Shown here: piece by piece, positions 9,349 through 18,964 of the stretch | How positions within the stretch are numbered: the stretch's first letter is position 1 | How the letters are laid out: each line of letters begins with the position of its first letter | Origin: Endozoicomonas sp. OPT23 | Lineage (GTDB): Bacteria > Pseudomonadota > Gammaproteobacteria > Pseudomonadales > Endozoicomonadaceae | Assembly (NCBI RefSeq): GCF_009653635.1 | Contig: NZ_PPFD01000005.1 | Span: 434,001-498,000, forward strand | Length of the DNA: 64,000 nucleotides | Reading direction: 5' to 3' | Made by a program: the position numbers and the translations under genes | Notes under the pieces: model-generated | Told to the model about the DNA's origin: nothing | The model's database searches: none | Seen by the model: only the letters and a program-made list of their open reading frames with translations

Positions 9349-10854
9349 CTAAAGATAAAGCGATGCAAGATTAAGAATTTCGTTCTGGCTGGTTTCAGCG
9401 GTATTCACAATGCCTGCGACCCGGCCGTTACTCATCACCAGAATACGATCGGTAATACCCAGCAACTCCGGCATTTCGGAAGAGATAATGATGATGCCTT
9501 TTTTCTTCTCGGCCAGATCAAGAATCAGCTGGTAAATCTCGTATTTGGCACCCACATCAATGCCACGGGTTGGCTCGTCCATCATCAGGATTTCCGGTTC
9601 AGTCAGCAGCCAGCGACCTATAACCACTTTTTGTTGATTGCCTCCCGACAAGGAACCGATATGCGTGCCATGAGAGGGCGTTTTTACACGCATGGAGTCA
9701 ATCACCCACTGAGTGTCCTTCTGCATTCGGCTGTTGGTCAGCAGCCCCCAGCCCGTGCGGTATTGCTCGATATTTGCGATCAATGAATTGAATGTAATAT
9801 CCAGAGTGGGATAGATACCGGTAGCCCTGCGTTCTTCCGTGATCAGGGAAAAGCCATGACCAATAGCCTCATGTGGATTAGCATTTTTTATATTGCGATC
9901 ATGCAAACAAATACTGCCTGCTTCCCGCTCCCGGATACCAAACAGTGTTTCCACGACATCGGTTCTTCTGGCACCCACAAGACCGGCTATTCCGAGAACT
10001 TCCCCTTCACGCAGGTCAAAACTGACATCCTGAATGGATGGCTGGTTCGTTGCGGTCAGGTTTCTAACTTCAAGAATGGTTTCGCCGACCTGGTTATTCT
10101 TTTCCGGAAAACGGCTGTCTAATTCCCTGCCCACCATCATGCTAATGATGGAATCCATATTCAGTTCACTGACAGGATGAGTACCAACCCACTGTCCGTC
10201 TCTAAGTACTGTCACCTCATCACACAATTCAAATACTTCTTCCATTTTGTGTGAGATATAAACAATACCGCAGCCTTTATCCTTCAACTTTCGAATAATG
10301 TCGAACAGATGGCTGACTTCTTTTTCTGTAAGAGAGGATGTCGGCTCATCCATAATGACGACACGGGCGTTGTAAGAGAAAGCCTTAGCGATTTCCACCA
10401 TCTGCCTTTGAGAGACTGAAAGACTGCCCACTAGAGCTTTGGGATCTACATCAATATTCAACTCGGAAAAAATAGCGGCGGTATCCTGGTGCATTTTTTG
10501 GTGATCAACAAAAAGCCCTTTTTTTGGATAGCGGCCCAGCCAGACATTATCCATAACCGAACACTGCAATACTTGATTCAATTCCTGATGAACCATTGAA
10601 AGACCATTTTCCAATGCTTCTTTCGAGGATTTAAAATCGACGTCTCTACCCTGAAATACAACCTGACCTTCATCCTTTTCATAAATTCCGAAAAGGCATT
10701 TCAATAATGTTGATTTACCAGCACCGTTCTCTCCCATCAAAGCATGAACACTGCCCGCTTTCACCGAGAGACTGGCATTATCAAGAGCCTTGACACCGGG
10801 GAACGATTTACTGATACCGGTAATTTCCAGTAATGATTCTGTTTGCGTAGCCAT
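9349..10854 (-). CDS. mglA: Galactose/methyl-galactoside ABC transporter ATPase MglA
   Basis: A 501-residue tandem ATPase of the sugar importer class (two ABC domains, about 8-245 and 258-500). Domain 1 has Walker [17 protein letters not shown] as the signature and MDEPTSSL. Domain 2 has a degenerate Walker A (GLVGARRT), an intact signature LSGGNQQ and [11 protein letters not shown]. One degenerate P-loop is normal for MglA/RbsA. It powers sugar import by MglBC. The stretch [13 protein letters not shown] is typical of MglA. It follows mglB after a 95-base gap with a hairpin. Confidence 0.93.
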   Translation of the reverse strand: MATQTESLLEITGISKSFPGVKALDNASLSVKAGSVHALMGENGAGKSTLLKCLFGIYEKDEGQVVFQGRDVDFKSSKEALENGLSMVHQELNQVLQCSVMDNVWLGRYPKKGLFVDHQKMHQDTAAIFSELNIDVDPKALVGSLSVSQRQMVEIAKAFSYNARVVIMDEPTSSLTEKEVSHLFDIIRKLKDKGCGIVYISHKMEEVFELCDEVTVLRDGQWVGTHPVSELNMDSIISMMVGRELDSRFPEKNNQVGETILEVRNLTATNQPSIQDVSFDLREGEVLGIAGLVGARRTDVVETLFGIREREAGSICLHDRNIKNANPHEAIGHGFSLITEERRATGIYPTLDITFNSLIANIEQYRTGWGLLTNSRMQKDTQWVIDSMRVKTPSHGTHIGSLSGGNQQKVVIGRWLLTEPEILMMDEPTRGIDVGAKYEIYQLILDLAEKKKGIIIISSEMPELLGITDRILVMSNGRVAGIVNTAETSQNEILNLASLYL

Positions 10855-10882
10855 AATGTTTTAACGTACAGACGGAGGGCTA

Positions 10883-10917
10883 TCAGGAAGTGCGAACAGG
10901 TCGTCCGTACTTCCTGA
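10883..10917 (-). terminator. Hairpin between mglB and mglA (attenuator or mRNA stabiliser)
   Basis: A 12-pair stem (TCAGGAAGTGCG with CGTACTTCCTGA, one G-U pair) and an 11-base loop lie between mglB and mglA. No T-run follows on the minus strand, so it is unlikely to be a full terminator. Such intergenic hairpins in binding-protein operons commonly protect the upstream message so that binding protein exceeds transporter. That role here is inferred. Confidence 0.55.
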
Positions 10918-10949
10918 ACAGAAAGCCAGCGATTCAGCTGGCCAGACAG

Positions 10950-11924
10950 TTACAGAGAGTCTTTATCCACTGCAACATAGGGAACTCGCACGACCTTATT
11001 TTCAATATTCCAGATCGTACCGTGTCCGGCAGACTTACCTTCAGCAAGATTCTTCGCCAGTTCAAAAGCCGCTTTGGCCTGATTGTTACCATCATTGAGT
11101 ACAGTACCCTGCAACTCACCACTTCTTACCAGCGCCAGCGCTTCGGTCAAGGCATCAACACCAAATACAGGCAGGTCAGCTTTATCTGCAGCTTTCAGTG
11201 CTTCGATAGCACCCATGGCCATAGCATCATTGTTAGCGATAACCACTTCAATGCGTTCAGCGTTCGGGCCGGAAATCCAGGCATCCATCTTGTCTTTAGC
11301 CATTGAGGTGTCCCACATGGCTGTATCAAGATGCAGTTCTTCTGTTTTATACCCTTTGCCATTGAGAGTTGAGGTGACATAACTGGTTCGAGCTTCCGCA
11401 TCAGGGTGACCTGGCTCGCCCTTCAACAATACATATTGAATAACGCCGTCTTTGTTCAGATCCCATTTCGGGTTGGACTGCCACTGCTTGCCAATCATCT
11501 CGCCCTGAATAATGCCTGACTCTTTGGAATCTGCTCCGACATAATAAGCGTCCTTGTAACTGGCCAGTGCATCTTTTGAAGGCTCCTTGTTATAAAAAAC
11601 AATAGGAACACCTTCCATCTTCGCCTTTCGAATAATGACGGGAGCCGCACCCGGATCAACCAGGTTAATAGCCAGTGCATGAACACCTTTAGCCAGCATG
11701 ATATCAACCTGATCGTTCTGCTTTGACTGGTCATTCTGGGAGTCGTTCATTAGCAGGCGAACATCACCGGATTTTTCAGCTTCCTTTTCAATTGCCTTGC
11801 GCACGACGGACATGAAATTGTCGTCGTACTTATAAACCGTCACACCAAGAGTGGTTTGTGCCTGAGATAGGGTACCGAAGGAAAGGCCAGCCATAAGGGC
11901 GGCCAGAGCGGAGACTTTCTTCAT
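10950..11924 (-). CDS. mglB: D-galactose/D-glucose-binding periplasmic protein MglB
   Basis: The 324-residue precursor has a signal peptide ([22 protein letters not shown], cut before QTTLG). The mature part is a type-I periplasmic binding protein with the characteristic MglB calcium loop DLNKDGVIQ (residues 155-163) and sugar-contact regions [25 protein letters not shown] and GVDALTEAL. It delivers galactose or glucose to MglAC and, in enteric bacteria, to the Trg chemoreceptor. First gene of the operon; the leader upstream carries several inverted repeats listed separately. Confidence 0.94.
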   Translation of the reverse strand: MKKVSALAALMAGLSFGTLSQAQTTLGVTVYKYDDNFMSVVRKAIEKEAEKSGDVRLLMNDSQNDQSKQNDQVDIMLAKGVHALAINLVDPGAAPVIIRKAKMEGVPIVFYNKEPSKDALASYKDAYYVGADSKESGIIQGEMIGKQWQSNPKWDLNKDGVIQYVLLKGEPGHPDAEARTSYVTSTLNGKGYKTEELHLDTAMWDTSMAKDKMDAWISGPNAERIEVVIANNDAMAMGAIEALKAADKADLPVFGVDALTEALALVRSGELQGTVLNDGNNQAKAAFELAKNLAEGKSAGHGTIWNIENKVVRVPYVAVDKDSL

Positions 11925-11966
11925 TATTATTCTGCCTGTATCACACGTTTTTATTATTAGAGGTTT

Positions 11967-11984
11967 TCCTGATACCTATCAGGA
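11967..11984. promoter_or_regulatory. Inverted repeat in mgl leader (8-2-8)
   Basis: A perfect inverted repeat TCCTGATA-CC-TATCAGGA lies 43 bases upstream of the mglB start. Its size and symmetry fit a repressor operator or the foot of an mRNA hairpin. Which regulator binds is unknown. Confidence 0.5.
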
Positions 11985-11999
11985 CATGCGAATTAACAA

Positions 12000-12028
12000 G
12001 TCTTTGCCCGCCTCCGGCGGACAAAGGC
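12000..12028. promoter_or_regulatory. GC-rich hairpin in the mglB upstream region
   Basis: Two 13-base arms (GTCTTTGCCCGCC and GGCGGACAAAGGC) pair throughout, allowing two wobble pairs, around a TCC loop. No T-run follows on either strand, so it is not a standard terminator. It could be a leader structure of the mgl transcript, or a remnant element. Confidence 0.45.
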
Positions 12029-12046
12029 TAATTTCCATTCGATTGC

Positions 12047-12060
12047 GTGTGCCTGCACAC
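12047..12060. promoter_or_regulatory. Palindrome GTGTGC-CT-GCACAC, candidate operator
   Basis: A perfect 6-2-6 palindrome sits between the divergent mglB and response-regulator genes, 123 bases upstream of mglB and 157 bases upstream of the response regulator. It resembles neither a GalR/GalS nor a full CRP consensus. Candidate regulator site only. Confidence 0.35.
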
Positions 12061-12217
12061 TTACACATTCATCGTATCAGAGAGCTTTCCTGCCATGGGT
12101 AATACAGTTAAACGAAATGTAACAAAGTCTGACAACGATCTGCCTGGTACTTATCCACTGTCGACTAACCATGTATATTAGAAACCTGCTTAAACTAATA
12201 AAAATAAACCTGCGCCT

Positions 12218-12976
12218 ATGTCTCAGCCCCAGAAAATCTACGTTGTTGATGATGATCAGAGTATTCGGGAACTGATTGCCAGCTACCTGAAAAAACATGG
12301 TTTTGATGTGGAAACCGCCGAGAGTGGCACGGTATTTTTATCAAAATTCCAGATACAGGCTACCACTGAGGCGGCCAACTCTCTCGTCGTACTGGATATT
12401 ATGATGCCGGGGATAGACGGCTTTGAAGTCTGTCTCAGGCTGAGAAAAACCTCTGACATTCCCGTTATCATGCTAACTGCGGTGTCCGATGATACCGACC
12501 GAATACTTGGGCTTGAGCTGGGCGCTGATGACTATCTGGCAAAACCTTTTAACCCCAGAGAGTTACTGGCTCGCATCAAGGCTATCTTTCGGAGGAGCCA
12601 GTCATCTAAAAACTTGTCAGCAGAAACTCCCCGTTACTGTCATTTCAATCATTTCTGTCTGGACACTCTGACCCGCAGCCTGATAACTAATGACAACCAA
12701 CAGGCTCTTTCCGGTGCCGATTACAATCTGCTGGTGCTGTTTATTGACCATGCCGGTCAGGTACTGAGTCGAGATGTAATCGCTGACCATACCCGTAACA
12801 GGGATTCAGCCCCTATGGACAGGTTTGTTGATGTTCATATTAGTCGCTTACGCCAATGTCTTGGGGAGAACGCTAAATCACCGGAGATCATTCGAACCAT
12901 TCGCGGTGAAGGCTATGTAATGGCTACTGCCGTGCAGTTCAGCCATTCACATCAACCAGTGCTGGAAAGCTACTGA
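12218..12976 (+). CDS. OmpR-family response regulator
   Basis: The 252-residue protein has a receiver domain (about 1-122) with acidic pocket DDD (11-13), phospho-acceptor Asp60 in LDIMMPG, Thr87 and Lys109. A winged-helix DNA-binding domain follows (about 140-240) with DRFVDVHISRLRQ and IRTIRGEGYVM. It should bind DNA when phosphorylated by the histidine kinase encoded next. The stop TGA and the kinase ATG overlap by one base (TGATG), so the pair is translationally coupled. It is divergent from mglBAC across about 290 bases; a role in sugar or membrane-stress control is possible but not shown. Confidence 0.9.
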   Translation: MSQPQKIYVVDDDQSIRELIASYLKKHGFDVETAESGTVFLSKFQIQATTEAANSLVVLDIMMPGIDGFEVCLRLRKTSDIPVIMLTAVSDDTDRILGLELGADDYLAKPFNPRELLARIKAIFRRSQSSKNLSAETPRYCHFNHFCLDTLTRSLITNDNQQALSGADYNLLVLFIDHAGQVLSRDVIADHTRNRDSAPMDRFVDVHISRLRQCLGENAKSPEIIRTIRGEGYVMATAVQFSHSHQPVLESY

Positions 12977-14424
12977 TGCTGAAGCGGCTCCCAAAACTGT
13001 CTCTGGCCAGTCGTTTCTTTCTGGTAATGATTGGCTTGTTGCTATCGACCCAGCTTGTAGTAAATGAGCTTTGGGAACAGCAGACCCGTCAGGAAAGGGA
13101 AAAAGCGCTCAGGGAAGTTTCTCTTAATATGGCACTGCGTGTTTCTTCAACCATTGAATACTTTGCTGCGCTACCCACTCAATATCGCCATATCGTTCTC
13201 AACCAGCTTAGATATATGGGTGGTACGCGATATCTGGTTATGCTGAACGAAGAGTTCCTTCAGATTGACTCTTTCAGTAATGGCACAACCCATGACATTG
13301 TCCTCGAAGAATTTCGACAACTGCTTCAGCAGAATAATAATGCCAGCAATGACATTGATATCAGATTTTCCCTGCCAAATACTCTCAAGGCTGTTAATAA
13401 CGAAACTCTGCTGAAAGACCTTTCCCATCGCTGGAACAGCGAGAACCTTGATCTAGGCGAACACGGTTCTCCTATTCTTGTTGTCCAGGTCAAACTGGCA
13501 AAGAATGAGTGGCTGTATCTGGCTACCATACTTCCAGAGTCTTCTGTTATGTCGCCGGATTTTCTCACTCAGCCCCTCAACTGGAGTTATTTGCTCTGGA
13601 TGCTGGTTATTCTGGCGGTGGCCAGCCTGCTGATTCACTATATGACCCGGCCTTTCACTCACCTGGCACAAGTCGCAAAACATTTTGGTTTAAATCTGAA
13701 GCCTGTTCAGTTATCAGAAAAAGGCTGCTACGAGTATGAATCGACAGCCAGTGCCTTCAACAATATGCAGCAAAACATTCGCCACTTTATGAATGACAGA
13801 AAGCTGCTATTCACCGGTATTTCCCACGACCTGAAAACACCAATTACACGACTTAGGTTAAGAGCGGAGTTTCTGGACGACAATGAACACCAGGCAGAGT
13901 TTATCGAAGATCTGGATCATCTGGATATGATGGTTAAGAGTGCTTTGCAAACGCTATCAGATACCGATATTCACGAAAACGCTCAACGAATTAATCTGGG
14001 TACGTTGCTGGCACACACAGCCGATACGGCTGTTTCTATCGGCCAGTCAGTGACGGTAGACCTTGAACCGGACATTGAAATTACCGGCAAATCTCTTGCT
14101 CTCAAAAGGTGCTTTGAAAATCTGATTAATAATGCCTGCACCTATGGCCAGAAGGCTCATATTCAGCTGTTTCGGGTACCCGGTCAGATCATTATAAAGT
14201 TCAGAGATTATGGACCGGGTATTTCAGAAAACGAACAGGAGTTGATGTTCAAGCCTTATTCGAGACTTGAACATGGTCGCCAGTCAAACCCTGATGGTCA
14301 TGGTTTGGGGTTGTTAACAGCCAGGCATCTTGCTCATATTCACAGCGGTATTCTAACGCTGCATAACCATTCGGAAGGTGGGCTGGAGGTTATCATCAAA
14401 TTTCCTGAAGAAACCTCCTATTAA
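12976..14424 (+). CDS. Membrane sensor histidine kinase
   Basis: The 482-residue kinase has TM1 at about 13-29, a periplasmic sensor domain of about 170 residues and TM2 at about 203-222. A HAMP linker follows, then the dimerisation/phospho-acceptor box GISHDLKTPITRLRLR (His284) and an HATPase_c domain with N box NLINNACTYG, DYGPGIS and GHGLGL. It phosphorylates the upstream response regulator. The sensor domain has no motif I recognise, so the signal is unknown. The gene ends 13 bases from the convergent acyl-CoA dehydrogenase gene. Confidence 0.9.
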   Translation: MLKRLPKLSLASRFFLVMIGLLLSTQLVVNELWEQQTRQEREKALREVSLNMALRVSSTIEYFAALPTQYRHIVLNQLRYMGGTRYLVMLNEEFLQIDSFSNGTTHDIVLEEFRQLLQQNNNASNDIDIRFSLPNTLKAVNNETLLKDLSHRWNSENLDLGEHGSPILVVQVKLAKNEWLYLATILPESSVMSPDFLTQPLNWSYLLWMLVILAVASLLIHYMTRPFTHLAQVAKHFGLNLKPVQLSEKGCYEYESTASAFNNMQQNIRHFMNDRKLLFTGISHDLKTPITRLRLRAEFLDDNEHQAEFIEDLDHLDMMVKSALQTLSDTDIHENAQRINLGTLLAHTADTAVSIGQSVTVDLEPDIEITGKSLALKRCFENLINNACTYGQKAHIQLFRVPGQIIIKFRDYGPGISENEQELMFKPYSRLEHGRQSNPDGHGLGLLTARHLAHIHSGILTLHNHSEGGLEVIIKFPEETSY

Positions 14425-14437
14425 GCGCTACGGAAAA

Positions 14438-16234
14438 TCAGACAAATACAAACTCGTCTTCCGCCAGCTCCATCATACTTTCACCACCAGCGAGAACAGC
14501 GGCTCTATGAGCCTGCGCTCTTGGCAGTATTCTCTTGAAATAGAACCGGGCAGTGCTGATTTTGGATTTATAAAAAGGATCACTGTCACCTTCCAGCTGT
14601 TTGCGCTGAGCAACATTGGCCATCTGCAACCAGAGATAACCTGTTATCAGATAGCCGGAGTACATCAGGTAATCCACAGAGGCGGCACCAGCTTCTTCCA
14701 TATTTTTCATGGCCGCCTCAGCCATTTGCCCCGTCAGTTGCTGCCACTGCTGATTGAGTTCGAGCATGGGTTCAACAAACTGTTCCAGCTCTTTATTATC
14801 ACGATTGGCCTGACAGTATTCATCGATCTGAGCCGTCATTCGTGCCAGCAGCTTACCCTTAGAGCCCAAGACCTTTCGGCCCACAAGGTCGATGGCCTGA
14901 ATACCGGTCGTGCCTTCGTAAATGGTAGATATACGACCATCACGAACAATCTGCTCCATACCGTGTTCGGAGATAAAGCCATGGCCACCAAAGACCTGAA
15001 CACCCAGATTAGTCACTTCCTGAGACACTTCGGTACAGAAGGCTTTGGCAATTGGTGTTAACAGACCTAGAAAATCAGCCGCTTCTTTCTTCTGTTCATC
15101 GCTACCGAAGTTTTCATGATCCACCAGCTGAGCAAGCCAATAGACAAAGGCACGAGAGCCTTCAGTAAAGGCTTTCTGAGTCATCAGCATACGACGAACA
15201 TCAGGATGAACAATAATCGGATCAGCATCACCTTCAGGGTTCTTTTTGCCAGTGAGCGAACGCATTTGCAGTCGTTCCCGCGCATAGGTAACCGCCCCCT
15301 GCAGCGAAGCCTCTGCCATGGAGAGCCCCTGCAACGCTGTTCCCATACGGGCAGCGTTCATCAGGTGGAACATAATCTCGAGACCACGACCTTCTTCACC
15401 CAGCAATATTGCACGAGCACCGTCGTAGTTCATAACACAGGTAGCTGACCCCTTAAGCCCCATTTTCTTTTCAATAGAGCCACAGGTGATGTTGTTGAAC
15501 TCAGCCATTGAGCCATCTTCTTCCACCCAGTATTTTGGAGTGATAAAGAGAGAGATACCACGAGTCCCTTTTGGTGCACCTTCAACCCGGGCCAGAATTG
15601 CGTGAACAATGTTACTGGTCAGATCCTGCTCACCGCCGGAAATAAAGATTTTTGTACCCTGCAGAGTGTAAGTACCGTCTTCATTCTCTTTGGCTTTGGT
15701 TTTCAGCAAACCAACATCGGAACCACAATGAGCCTCGGTCAGACACATAGTTCCCGCCCATTCACCACTGAGCAGTTTTGGCAGGAAACGTTGTTTCTGC
15801 TCTTCAGTGCCGCCGTTTAACAGACAGGTGACCGGTGCCTGAGCCAGGCCGGTGTACATGGAAAACGCCCAGTTGGCTGAACCCGCCATTTCGGAAACAT
15901 AAGCACCTACAGAATTAGGCAGGCCCTGACCTCCTTCTGATTCCGGAATACCAAGAGTCTGCCAGCCACCTTCACACCATTGTTTCCAGGCGTTTTTAAA
16001 GCCGGATGGCGTTGTGACCTGACCGTTTTCAAATTTACAGCCTTCCTCATCACCGGAACGAAACAGTGGATGAAGCGTTTGTTCAGAAATTTTTGCTCCT
16101 TCCTCCATAATCGCTTTCAGAAGGTCAGGAGTTACCTGTTCACAACCATTAAGGTCTGCGTAGTGCTGCTCACTGTTAAACAGTTCATCCTGCACGAACG
16201 CCATATCTCTGAGAGGAGCTTTATACTCTGGCAT
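14438..16234 (-). CDS. Acyl-CoA dehydrogenase, DmdC/FadE-like long form
   Basis: At 598 residues this is longer than the ~380-residue standard enzymes. It has an N-terminal extension, the FAD-binding core (CLTEAHCGSDVGLLKT, KIFISGGEQD), the GGHGFISEHGMEQIVRDGRI region and IYEGTTGIQAIDL, followed by an added C-terminal helical domain. This architecture is that of DmdC (3-methylmercaptopropionyl-CoA dehydrogenase) and related medium/long-chain FadE-type enzymes. DmdC is the DMSP-demethylation enzyme, but many homologues act on ordinary acyl-CoAs, and no dmdA, dmdB or dmdD is visible here. FAD-dependent alpha,beta-dehydrogenation is sure; substrate is not. A TetR gene lies just upstream on the same strand. 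Confidence 0.85.
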   Translation of the reverse strand: MPEYKAPLRDMAFVQDELFNSEQHYADLNGCEQVTPDLLKAIMEEGAKISEQTLHPLFRSGDEEGCKFENGQVTTPSGFKNAWKQWCEGGWQTLGIPESEGGQGLPNSVGAYVSEMAGSANWAFSMYTGLAQAPVTCLLNGGTEEQKQRFLPKLLSGEWAGTMCLTEAHCGSDVGLLKTKAKENEDGTYTLQGTKIFISGGEQDLTSNIVHAILARVEGAPKGTRGISLFITPKYWVEEDGSMAEFNNITCGSIEKKMGLKGSATCVMNYDGARAILLGEEGRGLEIMFHLMNAARMGTALQGLSMAEASLQGAVTYARERLQMRSLTGKKNPEGDADPIIVHPDVRRMLMTQKAFTEGSRAFVYWLAQLVDHENFGSDEQKKEAADFLGLLTPIAKAFCTEVSQEVTNLGVQVFGGHGFISEHGMEQIVRDGRISTIYEGTTGIQAIDLVGRKVLGSKGKLLARMTAQIDEYCQANRDNKELEQFVEPMLELNQQWQQLTGQMAEAAMKNMEEAGAASVDYLMYSGYLITGYLWLQMANVAQRKQLEGDSDPFYKSKISTARFYFKRILPRAQAHRAAVLAGGESMMELAEDEFVFV

Positions 16235-16426
16235 AACAACAACCCGTTCTTTTTTTTGTTAGTGGCTAGCTGATACGACTGAAACTGGTCAGCTTGAGTG
16301 TGCTCTGTCGAGAACACAATCATTAGGAGAATTCTATAGAGGAGTGTATTGAAAAGACTTTGACCGGCAATACTCTAAATGAGTTAACAGCATGACCGGC
16401 CAAGGGGAGATAACAGGGAACTGTAG

Positions 16427-17065
16427 TTAACGAACGCCTGGCTGTTGCATGCCGCCAGCCATAAAGCTGATCAGACCTTTAGCCTGAAGTTCCAGATAGT
16501 CTGAGGACCACTGTTGCGGGTCCTTACGACTGGCTTTATCCCAGTCTGATGCCATATGAATCACCAGCTTTGCCATATAGCCGAGACGCTCAAGGAGCTC
16601 ATCTCTCTGAATCTCAGGCTGGTTGATAGCAATCATATCCATCAGTTTCAAAATAGCACTGTTACGCGCACTATCGAGCCCGCCCATCAAATCACTGCCA
16701 CGCAGTGACAGTTGGCTCATCAGGCTGAAATAAGCGGTTTCACCAGCCAGTTCATTCAACTGGTTGATATAGGGCATGACCAGAATACTGACCAGATCAC
16801 TGACATCGTATTCACCACGCTCTTCCAGTTCAGCCATCATGCTGAATCGCTGCTCATTCAGTGGCACCATTCTGTAATCAAGAATTGCACTGATCAGACC
16901 AGCGCGGTCGCCAAAGTGATATTGAACTGCCGAGTTATTTCTCTGCCCTGCTTCCCGGGCAATCTCACGGTCAGAAACCGCATCGATACCACGCTCTGCA
17001 ATCAGACGCTCTGCAGATCGAATCAGTGCCTCCTTGGCGCTTGTCAGGGGTACTTGTGCATTCAT
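16427..17065 (-). CDS. TetR-family transcriptional regulator
   Basis: The 212-residue protein has an N-terminal helix-turn-helix (about residues 10-58; AERLIAERGIDAVSDREIAREAG, then AVQYHFGDRAGLISAIL) and a helical ligand-binding C-terminal domain. It is probably a repressor whose ligand may be an acyl-CoA, judging from the acyl-CoA dehydrogenase gene downstream and the leucine-catabolic operon divergent from it. TetR-type regulators of liu genes (LiuQ) are known in betaproteobacteria, whereas most gammaproteobacteria use the MerR-type LiuR. Assigning it to either target is inference. The RNNSAVQYHFG variant separates it from typical PsrA. Confidence 0.85.
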   Translation of the reverse strand: MNAQVPLTSAKEALIRSAERLIAERGIDAVSDREIAREAGQRNNSAVQYHFGDRAGLISAILDYRMVPLNEQRFSMMAELEERGEYDVSDLVSILVMPYINQLNELAGETAYFSLMSQLSLRGSDLMGGLDSARNSAILKLMDMIAINQPEIQRDELLERLGYMAKLVIHMASDWDKASRKDPQQWSSDYLELQAKGLISFMAGGMQQPGVR

Positions 17066-17717
17066 AGTGCCGTCACAAAATATTGAATTATAGATACTGA
17101 ACGAAATTCAGACAGACCATACGCTGAACCGAGCTGAATGATAAGTAATCAAAGTCAGTTTTTGCCGTACTGTCTAGGAATTTTCATTCTATTGACTGAA
17201 ACTTTCAGAGGTTGGCATTGAAGTGCATGGTTTAGTAGTTATTTTCTGCAAAAATACTCCGTCATCTTTGCAATTTCGCAATACACCTTCAACTTTAACG
17301 AACCGAATCTGTATATCTACAGAACAATTCGGAAGAAACACCAAACAACAAAACTCAGATTTTCACGTCAGAAAACCACTAGAAACAGAATCAGTCAAGC
17401 TCAATAGTTGATTTTCGTGACATTTTCCTGCGATCAACACGACAGAGTGTGTGTAGAGCTAGAGTAATACAAGTAAGTGCAATCAAATATTAAATTGCTG
17501 TTTGGCCGCTGCAGGCAGGCAAACAGCTTATCGATTCGTATACACGGGTATTTTACTCGATACTCATCTGCGACTTTTGGCTGGTTTATTTTTTCAACAA
17601 TTAGTGAAACACTGTTCAACAAAGCATCATAAGTGACTGTCGTCATCCCCTGATCAGACAAGAAGCGGGGCTGAGTTACTCGATAAAAATAATAAAATCA
17701 CACTGAAAGTAATTCTT
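17066..17717. other. Long divergent intergenic region (tetR/liuA)
   Basis: About 650 bases without a convincing gene. It must contain the tetR and liu promoters. A short palindrome CTGAAA-C-TTTCAG occurs at 17196-17208 and could be a regulator site. A minus-strand ORF of 75 codons (17434-17661) and a plus-strand ORF of 62 codons (17223-17411) lack a usable start signal and recognisable content. The length is unusual for this compact region and it may contain a decayed gene or small RNA. Confidence 0.45.
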
Positions 17718-18881
17718 ATGAGCTATCTGACATTCAACTTCAACCTGGGTGAAACCAATGACATGCTGCGCGACCAGGTTCGCCAGTTTGCCACTCAGGA
17801 AATTGCCCCCCTTGCCCAACAGACGGATGCCGAAAACCAGTTCCCCATGCACCTCTGGCGCAAGTTCGGTGAGATGGGTTTACTGGGTGTGACCGTTGAT
17901 GAAGCCTACGGCGGTTCTGGCCTGGGCTACCTTTCTCACACCATTATCATGGAAGAAATCAGCAGAGCCTCTGCTTCCATTGGCCTTAGTTACGGCGCTC
18001 ACTCAAACCTCTGCGTTAACCAGATTCGTATTAACGGTTCGGAAACTCAGAAGCAGAAATACCTGCCAAAGCTGGTCAGCGGCGAACACATCGGTGCGCT
18101 GGCCATGAGTGAGCCCGGTGCAGGTTCCGATGTCGTCGGTATGAAGCTGAGAGCCGAGAAAAAAGGCGACCGTTATATTCTTAATGGCAACAAAATGTGG
18201 ATCACAAACGGCCCTGATGCCCACACCTATGTGATCTATGCCAAGACGGATCCGGAAAAAGGCTCTCGTGGCATTACGGCCTTTATTGTTGAAAGAGATT
18301 TCAAAGGTTTTTCCAGAGCCCAAAAGCTCGACAAGCTGGGAATGCGCGGTTCCAACACCTGCGAACTGGTCTTTCAGGACTGTGAAGTGCCGGAAGAAAA
18401 CATTCTCGGCCAATTAAACGGCGGGGTGGCTGTTCTTATGAGTGGCCTTGATTATGAACGGGTCGTTCTCACCGGTGGTCCGACCGGCATCATGCAGGCC
18501 TGTATGGATGAAGTGGTTCCCTATATTCATGACCGTAAGCAGTTCGGTAAAGCCATCGGAGAGTTCCAGCTGATACAAGGCAAGATTGCCGATATGTACA
18601 GCCAGATGAACGCCAGCAAGGCATATCTCTATGCAGTCGCAGCAGCATGCGACCGCGGAGAGACCACTCGCAAAGATGCCGCAGGCGTTATTCTCTATTG
18701 CGCCGAACGAGCTACACAGATGGCTCTGGATGCTATTCAGATTCTCGGTGGTAATGGTTACATCAACGATTACGCTACTGGCCGACTGCTCAGGGATGCC
18801 AAGCTTTATGAAATCGGCGCCGGTACATCTGAAGTACGTCGTATGTTGATTGGTCGTGAGCTTTTCAACGAAAGTGCATAA
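17718..18881 (+). CDS. liuA: Isovaleryl-CoA dehydrogenase LiuA
   Basis: A 387-residue acyl-CoA dehydrogenase of standard length with [24 protein letters not shown] and the C-terminal [31 protein letters not shown]. The catalytic base lies in the helix [14 protein letters not shown] (Glu247), the position used by isovaleryl-CoA dehydrogenases rather than the usual C-terminal Glu, which here is Gly (EIGAGTSE). It converts isovaleryl-CoA to 3-methylcrotonyl-CoA, the first committed step of leucine breakdown, passing electrons to ETF. First gene of the liu operon. Confidence 0.94.
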   Translation: MSYLTFNFNLGETNDMLRDQVRQFATQEIAPLAQQTDAENQFPMHLWRKFGEMGLLGVTVDEAYGGSGLGYLSHTIIMEEISRASASIGLSYGAHSNLCVNQIRINGSETQKQKYLPKLVSGEHIGALAMSEPGAGSDVVGMKLRAEKKGDRYILNGNKMWITNGPDAHTYVIYAKTDPEKGSRGITAFIVERDFKGFSRAQKLDKLGMRGSNTCELVFQDCEVPEENILGQLNGGVAVLMSGLDYERVVLTGGPTGIMQACMDEVVPYIHDRKQFGKAIGEFQLIQGKIADMYSQMNASKAYLYAVAAACDRGETTRKDAAGVILYCAERATQMALDAIQILGGNGYINDYATGRLLRDAKLYEIGAGTSEVRRMLIGRELFNESA

Positions 18882-18913
18882 AACAATCTTCCCGCCCTGA
18901 AAAACAAGCAGTT

Positions 18914-18941
18914 GTGGCGCTCTTGATTTTGGAGCCGCCAC
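18914..18941 (+). terminator. Hairpin between liuA and liuB
   Basis: GTGGCGCTC pairs with GAGCCGCCAC (one bulged base) around a nine-base loop, followed by a weak TTT. It lies in the only sizeable gap of the operon (83 bases). It could partly end transcription after liuA or protect its message. The call is tentative. Confidence 0.35.
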
Positions 18942-18964
18942 TTTAAAAAGAAGAGGTAATAATA

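Noticed and set aside
12047-12060. CRP or GalR site reading of the GTGTGC-CT-GCACAC palindrome
   Set aside because: Half-site sequence and spacing do not match TGTGA-N6-TCACA or the GalR consensus; kept only as an unidentified palindrome.
16427-17065. Call of the TetR protein as PsrA
   Set aside because: The DNA-binding region (QRNNSAVQYHFG) and ligand domain do not follow the PsrA pattern.
17223-17411. 62-codon plus-strand ORF
   Set aside because: No ribosome binding site and no recognisable content.
17434-17661. 75-codon minus-strand ORF in the tetR-liuA gap
   Set aside because: It would start with TTG or with an ATG whose only G-rich sequence is one base away; no family, and Cys/Ser/Tyr-rich composition at its end looks random.
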